Part shown: piece after piece, positions 44,421 through 57,578 of the stretch | Position numbering within the stretch: the first letter of the stretch is position 1 | Layout: every line of letters begins with the position of its first letter | NCBI GenBank assembly: GCA_030844895.1 | Contig: JAUTDX010002093.1 | Location: 33,554-97,553 of the forward strand | DNA length: 64,000 nt | Origin: Ambrosia x helenae | Taxonomy: Eukaryota; Streptophyta; Magnoliopsida; Asterales; Asteraceae | Reading direction: 5' to 3' | The notes under the pieces: generated by a model | The model's database searches: none | Seen by the model: the letters and a program-made list of their open reading frames with translations, nothing else | What the model was told of the DNA's origin: nothing | Position numbers and translations under genes: made by a program

Positions 44421-45442
44421 AGAAGATGCCACCAATGATTGCATAAACGAAATTCTTCATTAAAAAAATATAAGCTTCTAGATGTGACTGATGTACTTTA
44501 AACTTCTGCAACTATTTGTCTTTCAAGTTACAAAATTTCACAAGAAATGTCCCCTACCAATTAAGTATTTTTTGAAAAGTTGTAGATAAATTTAAAAGTA
44601 GCATATGCATCCGTCTAGCTTTTTACGTGAGGGAAAGATGCTTAGAATGACTGAATGACATACATATACTGGGTCACAATTCTATTAAATTATATTAATA
44701 AAAGTTTTAAAGATACACCTTTCATACATTAGGGAAATAGTAGTATACAACCTGGTATAAATCAAAACGAAAATAAACATAAATACGATTTTATGTCAAT
44801 AAATTGATTAAAACCGGTGTCTTCGATAAGAACTTGAACCGTGTCTTCTTCTACGATTTCTATTTCGTCTTTAACGAGACTTGAATCGCGTTTTCTTGTG
44901 CGACCGTTCTCGGCTACAAGAATGGACAAACTAATGTTGATGATTGTGGCTGAGTATTTGTGTTCACGAATATCTTAAAACAGCTTTTGCGCATCTACTC
45001 AAGATAACACATCTTTTTCCTGTGGTACAACAACCTAAGCAATCTAAATTGTGGAAGAAGGTCACACACCCGAGGTTAAACAGGGTAAAATTGTAGTGTT
45101 AGAACTTGAAACAAATAATGATGGCATGGTAATGGAATCGAATCAAGAGTACTTTATATAGTCTATAGTATACAACATATGAGTCTTTTCTTCTCCAATA
45201 ACCATTCACATGCGCATTTCTTTTTTATTTTTCTATTTGTATTTTTTCTAGTGTTCTCACATAAGGCACATAGCTTGCTAAGCATACAAGAGTTGACGGG
45301 GAGTTAAGAGTCAATTAATTAAAGACTTAACACTCTAACAAAAACCAATCAAATGTCATCAAGAACTCTACTTAGGAGTTTCACCATATGAAGAGTAATA
45401 CTTTTAATAACTTAATTTTCATTCACCAAATTTTAAATCTAA
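44421..45442. other. Intergenic region with a short exon-like stretch
   Basis: On the minus strand 44790-44960 stays open and encodes RTRKRDSSLVKDEIEIVEED and a few more residues, without a start codon or a recognised family. It may be a decayed exon. Otherwise nothing seen. Confidence 0.2.
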
Positions 45443-45538
45443 TCTATAATATACTATAACGCATTTCAGATGACATTTTAACATACCCAAATGTTAAGGG
45501 GCTTTTAGAATTTAATGCATAAGGTACAACGCTAAAAT

Positions 45539-45719
45539 CAGGGCCGGCCCCAGGGTTCACAATTGTTTTCTTTACGTTTTTTTTGTGTTATTATTTTTTA
45601 TAGTTTTTTAATATTTACATAACGTCGTTTAAAGAAAACTAGTTTATACAATTCGCTAGGGTTGAAGGGCCTTTTTTCTTAGATCGTCTGAGATACTTGA
45701 ATCCTCAGGACCAGCTCTG
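45539..45719. mobile_element. hAT-like MITE nested in Hel-E
   Basis: A 181-bp element with termini CAGGGCCGGCCCCAGGG and, in reverse, CAGAGCTGGTCCTGAGG. Flanks GCTAAAAT (45531-45538) and CCTAAAAT (45720-45727) form an 8-bp duplication with one mismatch. The related repeat at 49973 lacks this insertion. Confidence 0.8.
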
Positions 45720-46434
45720 CCTAAAATGAAGGTAAATTAGTCTTTTAAACACTAATTAAACTCTAATCTCCTCACCTTAATTATACTTTAGTTCCTTCAA
45801 GTTTACTCAACTTTTGCGTATTTAAATAATAATTACACTGTTTCCCCTTATTTTAAGCACGATTTTTTAACGGAAATAATTTTTTCATACGTCAATACTT
45901 TTTTTCTCAAAAGAACAAGATAAAAATAAGCATTTTACTCTCTTTAATTTAAATATAGTATTGCTATTTTTTAATTTAAAAAGTTGATGTGTTACATGAA
46001 TAACATTTTCTAGGGATGAGCAATAACTGAACTGTTAAACAAAATTGAACAAAAACCAGAGGAAACCGAACTGAAATAAACTGGAAACTGAATTAACCAA
46101 AAACCAAAGTAACATAAAATCGGTTATCAATTTTTTATACCCTTAGTTAACCAAAATAACCAAACCAAAACCTAACAATTCATATGTTCATATATTTTAA
46201 CTTTTATACCTCATTTCATTATACCCACATTTAATGTGCTTCTAAGCAAAAAAAAAAGGATGACAAACATTGCTTTTTGTTATTAATTAAAATTTATTGA
46301 ACCGTAAACCGAAATAGAACCAAATAAATCGAACCAATTAACTGAATGGTTAATATATTCGATTAACCGATGACTTAGATTTTGGTTTTGGTTGAGGCTA
46401 ATAACCGAACTGAAACGAAGCATGAACACTTTTA

Positions 46435-46629
46435 GGGACTGTTTGGTAGGATTTGTCTGATTAAGTGTTGAATCATTAAAAGGATCTAAATGGTTCAGCA
46501 CCCCTTGTTAGCTAAATGGTTAAGAGCTTAATGGAACCATGTTTTTTTTGTTGAAACAAACACTCTTAATGCTGAATGATTAAGAGTTAAATAATTAAGA
46601 GTTTTATTAAGAGGCTAACAAACACCCCC
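46435..46629. mobile_element. Tourist-like MITE nested in Hel-E
   Basis: A 195-bp element with termini GGGACTGTTTGGTAG and, in reverse, GGGGGTGTTTGTTAG, flanked by TTA at 46432-46434 and 46630-46632. The related repeat at 49973-50792 has an uninterrupted sequence at the same place. Confidence 0.78.
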
Positions 46630-46676
46630 TTAATGGTATTTGTGTTATTCGTTGCATCGTGCGGACACCCTGCTAC

Positions 46677-48099
46677 TTTTCCAACATACACGACCAACTA
46701 CCAAACAAATCTCACGTATTTGTGCCACACAAAATTAGAGACAGCACGCGACGGTACAATCTTTGTATGGTGATCTCCATTTCACATGAAAGACAAATGT
46801 TGTCGGGAATATAAGACATGACACCATAACCTAATTAATATTTAGTGTAAAGGAGACAGTCACACCGCTTATGCAAAAAATTATTGTGAAATTTCTCGAC
46901 AAAGGAAGTGCTTCTATTTTATAATTACCATCTCAACCGATGCTGGAGAACATCGTGACAGGGCCGGTGATAATGGGGTGTGGAGAGGACTCCCGGCCCG
47001 GGTCCAATTTCTAGAGGGGCACTTTGAGCGGCAATGAGTGTTTTCTTCTGCAAGTATTTTCTTTCTGTTTTCGACTCAAAAAAAAAAGATTTCATCTTGA
47101 ACATCACTGGATATAAACACAAGAAGGTGAAGAATAGATAATGAACAAGATGAAAAACTAGATTGGAAAAATACAGCAGAATTAAAAAAAAAATGAAGTG
47201 TGTTACTTGAGATTTGGGTTGTGGTACAGTAGTTGTGCAGCTTTTGCAGTAAATTTTAATATATAGTAGTACTACAAAACAGTAATTGTCTCACGCTTTT
47301 GCACATGGTGCAAGTCAAATTCATTTTTTATTAATGAGCTTTTGAAATCTAGACATAAGTATGGCCCTTCAAATTATTATGGAATTTTAAGAAATTGTGG
47401 TTTTTTTTTAATGGCCAACGAATCAAATTCCGAGCACTCTCGGGTACCCTTTTGGCGAATCAGGTACTCGAGAGTACCCGGGCCACCAATTGCCACCAAT
47501 TCCCGGGAAAGCCCGACCACTCACCCGCCCGAAGGCACAACAGTGAAATAATCGGTAAAACCGGTCGAGATCAGGACTTGAACCCAAGTGATAGCAATCA
47601 AGACACGCAACGGATAGATAATTTGAAATTAAAACGAAACGGACAGATCTAACGGTTTCTTGTGATACAGAAACACCACACAAGAAACACGATAGGGCAA
47701 ACTAAACGAGAATCAAGATACAGATACACCACTTGACTCTAATTTAGACTCCAAGAACACCATCCAAGATGCCACTCTTGAACTAGCATGGAAACAATTA
47801 ATCAACCTAAAAATCCATTGAGATCAATTAACCCAAAGAGAAAAACTCTCATTCATAAACTAAAACTCACTCTCTTCTCCATTAAAAAGTTCAATACATA
47901 TAGGAAAATAAAACAACTACCACTAAAGAAACTAAAAAGCAAAGTACTACTAATTATGCTTAAAGTACAACTACAAAAGCATGAAAATAAACCGCTGTTG
48001 GCTACGTGGGCTTCCCATGGCTTGCATGAATTTCTCATTTGAATAACTATCCACTTGACCAATTGGAGCAAAGTGTACGTTGATCCATATGTATATCAC
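46677..48099. other. Intergenic region
   Basis: No gene recognised. A CAGGGCCGGTGATAATG motif at about 46959 resembles the left end of the hAT-like MITE family, without a matched right end. Around 47430-47530 is a GC-rich stretch with CTCGGGTACCC repeats in both orientations. Confidence 0.3.
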
Positions 48100-48225
48100 C
48101 AAGCCAATAGCCGGGTCATCCCTCATTTCCTCTCCACCAATGTTCTCTAAATGTAGCTAGTGGAAATTGAACCTAAGCCTCCCATAAGAAACTTTAGACC
48201 CTCAACCAACTGAGCTACAAGTGTT
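48100..48225 (-). repeat. tRNA-derived SINE head, minus strand
   Basis: On the minus strand an A box TAGCTCAGTTGG (48217-48206) and a B box GGTTCAATTTCC (48173-48162) are spaced as in a tRNA-derived SINE. The tRNA-like part cannot fold as a proper tRNA. The 3' end was not defined. Confidence 0.6.
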
Positions 48226-48230
48226 GGACT

Positions 48231-49972
48231 TGTGGTTTTTTTTATTAGCCAATTACCCAAACATATTAATTTTTATAATTGTTATGACACTTTCAGTTCT
48301 ATATTAAGGACACCGGTTCAACGTTCGCTTCAGTTATAAAAACATTACTTAAAAGATCCAAGACTAAGAGGTACATATTTCGTGGCTCGGTACGGACACC
48401 TGAATTTTCAGGGACGGCCCTGCATCGTGAAACAAGATTTCAACTTATCTTTTGATTTCCATGGACCACAATACAAATGAATACGTCTAGTTGCTAAAAC
48501 AGTTAAAAAAACAACGTGATGTGGAACACTCTCCCTCCTTTGTGAAAGAGATTAATAAAAGGTGAAGTAGAGAGAACCATATCATAAAGTCAACCAATGA
48601 AAAACAAGGGTGGACTAGAATGATAAAATAAGAGTTTTTTTTTTTCTTTCCTGAAATGTGTTGGTGAAAACTTAAATCGGTAATTTGAAAAATATTTACC
48701 AGAAATTGGTGTTTTTGAAAAGTTAGTATTTATTCACTATTGATTTAATTAGATAAAAATAAATTTTATTCAAAATTATGTTCTTTAACAAGGTTAAAGA
48801 AAAAGTTGCTAATAAAATTAACATTTTGTTGGATATGAAATTTTATAAAAAAAATTAACATTCTTTTAAATTCTTTTAACCAACATGTTAATTGCTTAAA
48901 AAGGTTAGAGGTTATGGTTTGAAATTTTGGGTTTGGTAATTCTTGCCTTTAACATGGTGGAAAAATCTAAACGTAGAGGACTATATCTTTTTCATCTCCA
49001 CTACTCTTGAGAAGTTCACACCAAATCAAGAGGTCCATATATCATTGGTGGCCTGGATGACTAGATACCTTGTTGAGGATAATAAAATAACACGGTATTG
49101 TGGACGGTCGTCCTACTAGTTCTTTCCAATATTTTTGTTAAGAGTGTCACACCCTCAAATTCCACCTGTAAGGTTGTACCTTGAGGCGTGTGACATACCA
49201 TGATCAAGTTATTGGTCATGATGAACGACCACTATATGAGTTTGAAATAAACATTTCTCATTCAACATGAGCTTAAAACAATTTGAAAAGTTGTACAGCG
49301 GAAGCAGCAAAATAAGCTTAGCAAAAGTAAAGTGTGTCAAGTGCAAAGACAAGCGCTAAACCTATAAACTATGACAATCAAATGTATATTTGAAATGTTT
49401 GATAATCATGCATGTGACTCCTGAATGCATCATAGTCCGTGTGTACCTTAGCAACATGAGAAAACATGCTAAATAGAGTTAACACAAAGGTTGGAGAGTT
49501 TATATGTTTTGTAAGTAAAAATGAGTGTATGAAAAAGGTAAGTGTTTAGATCCACATATATAAACTACTTATCTAATGCTAACTAGTCGTTCACGTTATG
49601 TTTGTATGCCTTTCCCGCCATGTTCATCACAAAATATGACAATGCGTGTTAGGACAATTATGCACCCACTCGACCTCTAGTCGAGACAGGTGAAGTTTGT
49701 CAGACCCAGTATATCTATTCAAAATTTCCCCATCTACGTACACGCACATACTAACGGTTCGAGTGTGTAAGTATTTTGTGTGATGTGTTTGCACTAGAGT
49801 AAACATGTGATAAGATACCAAAATGTGATTCAAAAATGTTTGCGACACGTTTCTCTCCAATCGGAAAACAAATAAAAGGTGTCTTGAATCTCACCTATGT
49901 TTGCGTAGTAGTGAGTGGTAAAGTATTATGTATTTGATAATACCCCTCAAATGTATTACTAGTGTTTATACA
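48231..49972. other. Intergenic region, possible LTR remnant
   Basis: A TGTCACACCCTCAAA motif at about 49146 is a common start of plant Gypsy LTRs, but no matching end or duplication was found. No gene recognised. Confidence 0.3.
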
Positions 49973-50792
49973 TCTATACTATATATAATACATTTTATAA
50001 AGGTATTCTAAAATGCTTAAAAGTTAAGAACTTTTTTTCTTTAATGCATAAGATACAACCATAAAATAAGGGTAATTAGTTTTTTAAACACACTTACACA
50101 CTTTAATACGCTCATCTTAATTACACTTTAAATTCTATAACTAAGCTTTTGCTTAATTAAATAATAGTTACACTTTTTATTTTCCTAATTTTAAGCTAAC
50201 TACCATGTGATTTTTAAACAACCATAATTTTGTCATAGGTTAATACTTTAAAATAATTACATCATAAAAAGAGCATTTTATTCTCTTTAATTCGAGTATA
50301 GCATTGTTATTATTTTTAAGTTAGAAAAATTGATGTATTACGTGATTAACAGTATCTAGGGGTGAACAATAACTGAAAACAAACAAAACCAACCAAATCG
50401 GTTGAGAACTGAATTAACACACACAAAAAAAAAACAGAATTAACTTAAAACCGTTGTTGGTTTTTTTGTACATTTTGTTAACTGAAATGAACCAAACTGA
50501 AACTGAGCAATTCATATTCTCATATATTCTTAGTTTTTATACCTTCATGTCATGTACTTTTAAATAAAAATTTTAGCCAAAGTTTGGTTTTTATTATTAA
50601 CAAAAATTAATTGAACCGAACTAAAATCCAATATTCTTACAAAATAAACTGAACCAATTAATAATTGGTTAATAAGACCGATTAACTGATGACTTTGGCT
50701 TCGTATGAGACTAATAGCCGAATTGAATCGAACCATACACACATTTAACAGTGTATGTGTTCCCCAACGTATCATGCGGTACATCCTGCTTG
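49973..50792 (+). mobile_element. Old Helitron (Hel-F), homologue of Hel-E
   Basis: The start TCTATACTATATATAATAC follows an A. The tail AACGTATCATGCGGTACATCCTGCTTG corresponds to the decayed tail of Hel-E. It lacks both MITEs found in Hel-E. Hel-I begins 12 bp beyond its end. Confidence 0.5.
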
Positions 50793-50803
50793 CACCTTTT
50801 AAA

Positions 50804-51419
50804 TCTATACATATAATAAACCAAAGCCGTTTTAATGACATGGCACTTAAAGAGGCATTCTCCTCCTTGAGTGTGTCATGTGTCATCCCATGTGGCATTG
50901 TGATATTTTAGGAAAAAAATAATTTAAAAACAAAATTAGATTTTTTTCTCTTATGTTTCCTTCCATAATTTTTAAATATTAATATCTTTTATATACGAGA
51001 TTTTTTAAAGAAAAAAATTACACCAAATTAACGAGCGTTTTATTATCTTTCCAACGAGTACCATAGTGCTATATAAAAACGGAGAAAAAAACGACTATTT
51101 TTTGTTGGGTTTTGTTCAAACAGGAAAAAAAACACAAAGTGTTCAGGTAAATAATTACAAATCAGTAAATATGAATTCTATTTTCAACATGCGTTAGCAT
51201 TGGAGTTATACATTGTTTTAGGTTAGATATTAATATTAGAGTTATACATTGTTTAAGGTTAGGCGTTTACATTGGAGATATATTTTTAATTATTTTAGGT
51301 TAGCTGCTATCCGAAGCTTTCATGCATGTAACTGTAAAGCACATCATTCTATTTCATATGTAAATTTAATATGTCATATTAGATTTTTCAATCCGGGACG
51401 TTCCCAGTGTATAATCTAG
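50804..51419 (+). mobile_element. Helitron (Hel-I), 616 bp, complete ends
   Basis: The start TCTATACATATAATAAAC follows A (50803). The end GTGTATAATCTAG has CTAG at 51416-51419 and T at 51420, preceded by a short hairpin GGGA/TCCC (51395-51405). Both ends match Hel-G closely: after its first bases it shares the ATGACATGGCACTTAA phrase and the CATTCTCCTCCTTGA motif. Non-autonomous, non-coding. Confidence 0.85.
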
Positions 51420-52633
51420 TGTAAAAGATATATAAAAACAATAAAATATGAATAAATTTGTAGTCACGCTAAAAAAACATAAAAGATGAGAAGGAATCTA
51501 GAAGTCATGAATGATAGGTGACATATAGATACATAAATGTGTATCTACACATCTTTCTCTTTCTATATCTTATTTCTCCCATAACCCATAAAATCATTTT
51601 CCAAAATTCTCTTTCCAACTTAGATTTGCCAAATGGGAAAATCATCAAATAATAATCGAATCACAACAATTCACGTACCTCCTATTAAATATCCAACATT
51701 TACAGATTCACAAACTCATTCATGCCTTCCTTTTCTTTCTTGATTTCTAGAGAGAGAAACTAACACTTCCAGATTTTGAGAGAGAAACATAGGAGAGGGA
51801 TCTCTCTCTCTCTCTCTCTCTCTTTCTTGATCATAAAAATCTTGCCTTTATTGTATACCCATCTGTTTATTGATTATTTAATTTCATAGAAGCCATGAGA
51901 CACCTTGATTATGTTGCTGCCTGACTTTTTTTCTTCCAAGTTTGGATTTTTTTTTTATGATTTGGTAAAGGACTGAAGGTATGAAGTGTATTCTTGTTTA
52001 ATTTCCTAGTTTTTGTTTTTTTTTTAATTTTTATTATTGTTGTTATTAGAAGGGTCTTCGATTTGTTCAATGCTTGATGTTGTTGATCAGTTCAAAGAGT
52101 GATTTATTTTTTTTAACAAATTCCGTACAGTATATGTATATGTATCTGATTATTTTTCATAGCAAGTTGACTGTTATTTCTGTCTAAATTACAGCTTTAA
52201 TTTGCAAAAAAAAAAAAATGAGAGATGTGGATAATATTTGGCAATTTAAGATAAAAATATTATCATCATAATTCATACATAATCTTGTTCATGATTAATT
52301 ATTAGTCACACTTTGTTATGCATATATTTCAGAAATGATGGTTTGTTTGAGACAAATATTAGGTAGGATTGCTTGAAAGGTGTTTTAGTCCTTGATTCTT
52401 CAAAAGTGTAACATAATTTTAATTTTTTTTTGTAAAGTTCTAGAAGAATGCTAAAGTTTTTTGCAGGAACAAGTAACATTGGATGATATTTAGTTTATGT
52501 TCACAAACACTAATGTTAATTTGCACAGAAAAAATGATGGATTGTGAACTTTTATTGTTATTATTATTATGTATTTATTTATTTATTTTTGTATTGATGT
52601 GAATTTGTTGTTTCTTAATTTGGTTGCAGAATT
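51420..52633 (+). promoter_or_regulatory. Promoter and CT-rich 5' leader with leader intron of the DUF863 gene
   Basis: The sequence 51700-51980 looks like a 5' untranslated exon: it contains AGAGAGAAAC motifs and a (CT)n run at about 51801-51826, and ends at AAG|GTATGA (about 51978). A leader intron runs to the GTTGCAG acceptor at about 52630, four bases before the ATG. Leader introns and CT-rich leaders are common in constitutively expressed plant genes. No TATA box could be chosen with confidence. Confidence 0.5.
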
Positions 52634-54750
52634 ATGGGAGCCAAAGTACAATCTAAAACATATTTTCCAGGTTCTATGACGGATCTAAACACCGGTTTTC
52701 ACAATAGTGTTTGGGATCTATACCATGATGACAGAAGTCACAAGCTTCCCACCGCTGTAACCGGCCAGCATTATGACTACTTTCTAACACCACAACCCAT
52801 GGATGGATACAACGGATACGCCAAACAGCAAATCAGGCAAACTATTTTAAACCAAGAATCAACCTTCAAGCATCAGGTCTGCTTTTTTCATTGATCATGG
52901 GTGTATTTTCTTTTGTTTTTTGGATTTTGTGATGTTTATTTATGCAGTTATCGCGTTCCATTTCATTCCAGCTCCAAGAACTTCATCGGTTGTATAAAAA
53001 ACAGAAAGACTTGATGAATCCCATGTCAACAGAATCATTAAACATGGGTCATTTTCTAAATCAAGTGCCCTCTAGTTTTCCTCAAATGAATTCGAGTTTT
53101 AGTCGAGCGTCTACTTCAGGAACTGACAATAAGGGGAAAGGTACATTACAAGAGTTCAGTCCTCTCATTTCAAAAAGCGGTGTTTTTGAAAGACGGGTAA
53201 TTGACCTGGAAGCGCCTGCTGATGTGGAGACGAGTAACAAAGGGAAACCTTTTAATTTGGCTGACTTGAATGAACCAATCCAGGCGGAGGAACGGGAAAC
53301 AGCCTTTTCAGCATTCTTTAGTAACAGAATCAAAGCCGACCGTCTTGTAGAGGAACCATCTGCAAAAAGAACTTTATTTGGTATTGAAATTGGTGAAAGA
53401 AACCACACATCGTCTTTCGTTTTGCCATGGAGAAACGCTACTTATCATCACAACAATTGGCTTAACTCCTTCGGTTCAACAAGCCAAGCCCCCGGGTTCT
53501 CTGATGCCACTTCAAGATTGACTTCAAAGTCAACGGGTCAAAATGCGTTTGTTGACTTAGGTTTTCTAAATGGTTCCAGTTCCAAAGGTTCTGTAGCTGA
53601 TAATCTTGAAGAAATTTGTGCTCGAGATAAAAACAGGTTTCTCGACATGTGGAAGAACCGTGAAACCCCTGAACAAAGACTGCCACCTTGGCTTACATCA
53701 AAACCTGGTTTGCAGACAGAACAGATCCAAACAAAAGTTCATCATATTAACTTGGATTCGTTGCAGAATCATTCTCAGCAGTTTTTCAAGAAAACTGAAA
53801 ATGCAGATAGTAACGATACCCGCAATCTCAACAAAGAAAAAAATGATAACACACAGAGCGTTACAAAAATCCTTGGCGTCCCGATTATTGACAAAAAAGT
53901 TGAAAATAATTGTGAATCAAAGGATATTAAGCATCATATTGATTTAAATTTATCTCTTGATGAAGAAGATTGTTCTCCAGCAGCACCGTCTTTCCCTGAG
54001 TCCGTTGTCAAGATTGCTACAATGGAGATAGACTTAGAAGCTCCAGCAGTTCTTGAACCTGACCCGGATGATGGATCCATGGATGATACCCATACGGATC
54101 TTGTTAAGGGTGCAGCCGAGGCAATTGTATCCATTTCATTCTCCCAGCCGCCATCCAGCGACACTCTGCTTTGGTTTGCTGAGGTTATTACATCTAACGA
54201 TTTAAAGAAAAACGAAGATTATATTCCTGAAGGCATGGATTACTTTGAGTACATGACACTAAAACTTGAAGATACTAAAGAAAACTACGCTAGTTATAAT
54301 CCGTTGACAGTGGAGGAACAAAAAGAAGACGAAAATGGTTCCTTGTCGAAAAGGACAGCTAGAAAAGGACAAGGAAGGCGAGGAAGACACAGAAAAGATT
54401 TTCAGAAAGATATACTGCCAAGCATTGTTTCTTTATCGAGGCGTGAAGTGACTGAAGATCTTCAAATATTCGAAGAGGCGCTTTCTGCAACTGGTGTTTC
54501 TTGGCAATGTAGTTCGTCTAAAAGGAAAGCTGCTGCTAGAAACAGTAGGGGCAGGCGGCGGTTGGTTGCTGCAGAACCCTCGAGCAACTCGCCGTCGCCT
54601 GCAGCTGGGGGTGGGGAGCGGGCTATGTGTATGGAAATGTCGTTGGAGAAGAGTCTTGAAGGGTGGGGGAGAAGGACGCGGCGGCTACCGCGACAAAGAT
54701 GTCAAAATGGTGGTAATCATAATCAGGCTCTTGCTCTGAATGTTAAGTAG
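52634..54750 (+). CDS. DUF863 family protein
   Basis: Two coding exons, 52634-52876 and 52948-54750, give 681 residues. The N-terminus MGAKVQSKTYFPGSMTDLN and the junction FKHQ|LSRSISFQLQELHRLY follow the plant DUF863 pattern (KVQ(C/S)KSYLPGY-type start, then LHRLY coiled segment). Later motifs are RRVIDLEAPADVE, FNLADLNEPIQAEE and a second HIDLNLSLDEEDCSP, which repeat DLN/DLE-type acidic signatures. A block around EAIVSISFSQPPSSDTLLWF is the most conserved part. The C-terminus is Arg-rich (GRRGRHRKDFQKDILPS and GWGRRTRRLPRQ), suggesting nuclear location. Function is unknown. Intron signals GTCTGC and GCAG are clean, and no break was seen. Function assignment beyond the family is not possible. 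Confidence 0.88.
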
Positions 54751-56105
54751 AGATGTTTTTTTGTTGTTGGTTTCTTGTAGTCATTGTTGTGCATAATTAA
54801 ATAGATCTTTTTATATAATGTGTACAACTTATGAAGATTGTCACAAACAAAATGAACATAATCGGCATTGGTCATGAAAACTGTTGCATTTATAATAGAA
54901 TGGTGTTTGGTAGAGGTTGTAAAAAGTTAACCACCAAAGATGTGAAGATGGGTTCGGGTCAAAACGGATGAACTTTAGGTGTCCGTTACAGTTGTTAGGT
55001 GGTAATTTCTAACATGACTTGAAACACGTCATGAAAATAATCAATTTTTTAGTTGACCAGTCTAGCTCATTTAATAAACACGTCATGAACGGGTTTAACT
55101 AAAATAAAACATGACTTGCTAAGTTATTTAAAATTCGAATTAAAAATAAAAAAATAAATAACATACAAGTTTAACCAGTTGACCGTTCAATCAGTTTCTA
55201 GTGTTGTTATAAGTTGTTTATAGCCGGTTTAACTCGTATGTAAGTTTTATTCCAGCCCGTATCAACCCATTTAGGAGTCGTTCAACTTGTTTACATTTGG
55301 ATTAGAATCCAGTTTCGATGTCATGTCCATTTAATTGAACTTCCTGATATATGAAATATATATTATTATATTTATATTAATTATTAATGTTGAAGAATCC
55401 ACAATAGGTTGCCCAAATATCACGTGGATTTTATGAACAGCCTCACTACTATTTTTCAATATTGAACAAATTCTTTTTTTTGGCCCACAAGACATGACAC
55501 TTGGTGGGTTTCCATCCATAAACAAGTTTGCCATTTTCCTTTTTTGTTTGTTTAACTACAATACAATAATAGGCTACTATTAAACTCCAAAAAAAATATA
55601 TAGATGTAACAAAATATGTAATTAATTGTTACTGGTTAACTTTGTTTTATATGACTTTGGTGTTGAGAGTTTTCGAAATAAAACTTGACCTGTGAACAAG
55701 ATTTCTATGCTCAATCATTTTTTCCTACAATATTTGACTAGCATTTTCTTTAAGATAAACGATACAAAACGCGGTTAAATAACCACATAATACAATTACA
55801 CGTCATTTTACATTAGATACAAAACGCGGTTAAATAAACACCTCTTTTCATCTCTCTCGCTATTTTTTATTGTCTATTATCAAAATGTCAAACTTCTCTG
55901 ATTTTTTTTTATCAAACGTGTTGCTTTGTTTATGATAATAATATGATCAGACTCCAAGACAAATGATTACATATTATGTTCACAGATAAAAATGCAACGT
56001 CTTACTCAGTGCAATGATTTTCAAAATATCGAGACATGTTTATTTATTGATAACAAATAGAAAAAAAAATACAAAGAAAAGACTAAAAAGAGTGATAAAG
56101 AAAAA
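54751..56105. other. Intergenic spacer
   Basis: 3' flank of the DUF863 gene and AT-rich DNA; no gene recognised. Confidence 0.3.
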
Positions 56106-56177
56106 AGGTCCTACCGGGAGTCGAACCCAGGTCGCTGGATTCAAAGTCCAGAGTGCTAACCACTACACCATAGAACC
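56106..56177 (-). tRNA. tRNA-Gln (anticodon TTG)
   Basis: On the minus strand the 72-nt sequence folds as a cloverleaf. The 7-bp acceptor stem pairs GGTTCTA with TAGGACC (one G-T wobble). The D arm contains GTGTAGTGGTTAGCAC. The anticodon loop CTTTGAA gives anticodon TTG, reading CAA glutamine. The T arm is CTGGGTTCGACTCCCGG with a canonical B box. There is no intron. A T-rich run follows the 3' end (minus strand), as needed for polymerase III termination. It is a nuclear-type gene and looks functional. Confidence 0.95.
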
Positions 56178-57390
56178 TGTTGCGTTTGTATTTTGTATAA
56201 ATACGCTAATAAAGGATCTTTATGTGTGCAGGTATATTTTTACTATAACATACAGTTTGGATATCTTGTTAACAATTCAAGTTTACTAACATGTTCAAAG
56301 TAGACCGGATTTTGGTTATATAACTGTTTGAAAAACTGAACATTGTTATAGTAATTTAATATATGAACTTTAGATATCAACTGCCAAAACATATATACAA
56401 GTTTCAAGTTTAATTAATCATCTAAAACATAACACAGTTTTAACAATTAATCATTTATAAATTTAAAAGTTTCAAAAAGCGAAAGATAACATATTTAGAT
56501 TTATCGGGAAATAAAAACTTAATGCTCAATAGTCTAGTGGTATGTTTTATTGTAGAATCGCTATAGCATTGTTTATCGGTATATAGTGATCGTTAAAACA
56601 ATGGGGGTGCTAAAAAGGGATACGTTCATTATGGGTTTTATTAATTAGCGTGTTAAATGCTTAAAACTCGATGATATAATAAGGCTAACACATGATCAAC
56701 TGATCAAGGGGATAATCCCACAACTATTAAATGGCCACAAGGGTTGTATGTGGTTAGGTTTGGATGAGTGCATCAATAAATCACACGATTATGATCATGA
56801 CCAATTGACCACATGGATATTTCATGGTTACATAATAATGTCAGTTGCCATAAGAGCAGTATGTGACGAGGTCATACAGACAGATATGATCAGATCAGAT
56901 CAGATCAGATCAGATCACAAGGGTAGTATTCGATAAAAAAGACCACAATGGTAGCATGTGGTCAAATAAAATGAATGTGTCACATGTTATATTGTTATGT
57001 GACATGATGTAAAAATGTTGGTTTTTGATCTGAATGCAAAAGATAGTGTTTTTATCCTCGCATGGTGTTAGTTAAAAGGTTGCAAATCATTGGTGAGCCC
57101 AATAACTAGATTTTGGGTATAGGACATATATCTGTATTCGTATCAAGTGTGTAAAATGGGAATCAGGTTGTCCCTGTTCGCTACTTAGCATCCCTCACTT
57201 AGCAAAAGCTTATGGTATTACATGTACTTAAAATATCGACATGTCTTTTATATCAACTGAAATCACAAAAACAAATACCCATGTTAATGTTGTTAGGCCA
57301 GTATCGACTGATCCAATCCGTTACAGTACCGGTTCACAAGATACCCAAAAATATGGACTTGATATGGAACCAAATTTGCATACCTTCTAA
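56178..57390. other. Intergenic spacer with ATCAG microsatellite
   Basis: An (ATCAG)n run of about five units lies at 56888-56915. No gene recognised. Confidence 0.35.
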
Positions 57391-57578
57391 GGCTGGACAA
57401 TGGAGACATCGTTGGCCCCTCCATCGCAGCAATCAACTAAACAATAGCGCCCCCTCTATTTCCTAGGCGTCATTAGGGTGGCCCACATGATTCAAACAAT
57501 CAATTTTTTTCTTTTTCCTTAAAGTGCGTGATTCTTTTTTCCCGGAAGCTACTGGAATTGTGGAATAAAATCCCCTTT
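57391..57578. mobile_element. Harbinger-type MITE remnant (left end only)
   Basis: After TAA the sequence starts GGCTGGACAATGG, and the interior has AATAGCGCCCCCTCTATTTC, close to the MITE at 15895-16178 in reverse. The right end is missing; the next Harbinger element starts at 57582. Confidence 0.5.

Larger units (their letters stand above)
45443..46676 (+). mobile_element. Old Helitron (Hel-E) with two nested MITEs
   Basis: The start TCTATAATATACTATAACGC follows an A. The tail GTTGCATCGTGCGG...CCTGCTAC looks like the Hel-A/B hairpin after CpG decay. It is homologous along most of its length to 49973-50792. Without the MITEs at 45539-45719 and 46435-46629 it would be about 0.85 kb, like its partner. 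The terminal CTRR is not intact (CTAC), so the exact end is uncertain. Confidence 0.5.

Noticed and set aside
47423..47683. Cysteine-rich minus-strand open frame
   Set aside because: It covers GC-rich repeat sequence with CTCGGGTACCC in both directions; no homologue recognised and no start context.
49146..49970. Solo Gypsy-type LTR starting TGTCACACCC
   Set aside because: Only the left start looks right; no CA end with a matching 5-bp duplication (AAGAG) was found.
56523..56560. tRNA A-box-like sequence (TAGTCTAGTGGTATG)
   Set aside because: No B box or cloverleaf follows within the next 70 bases.
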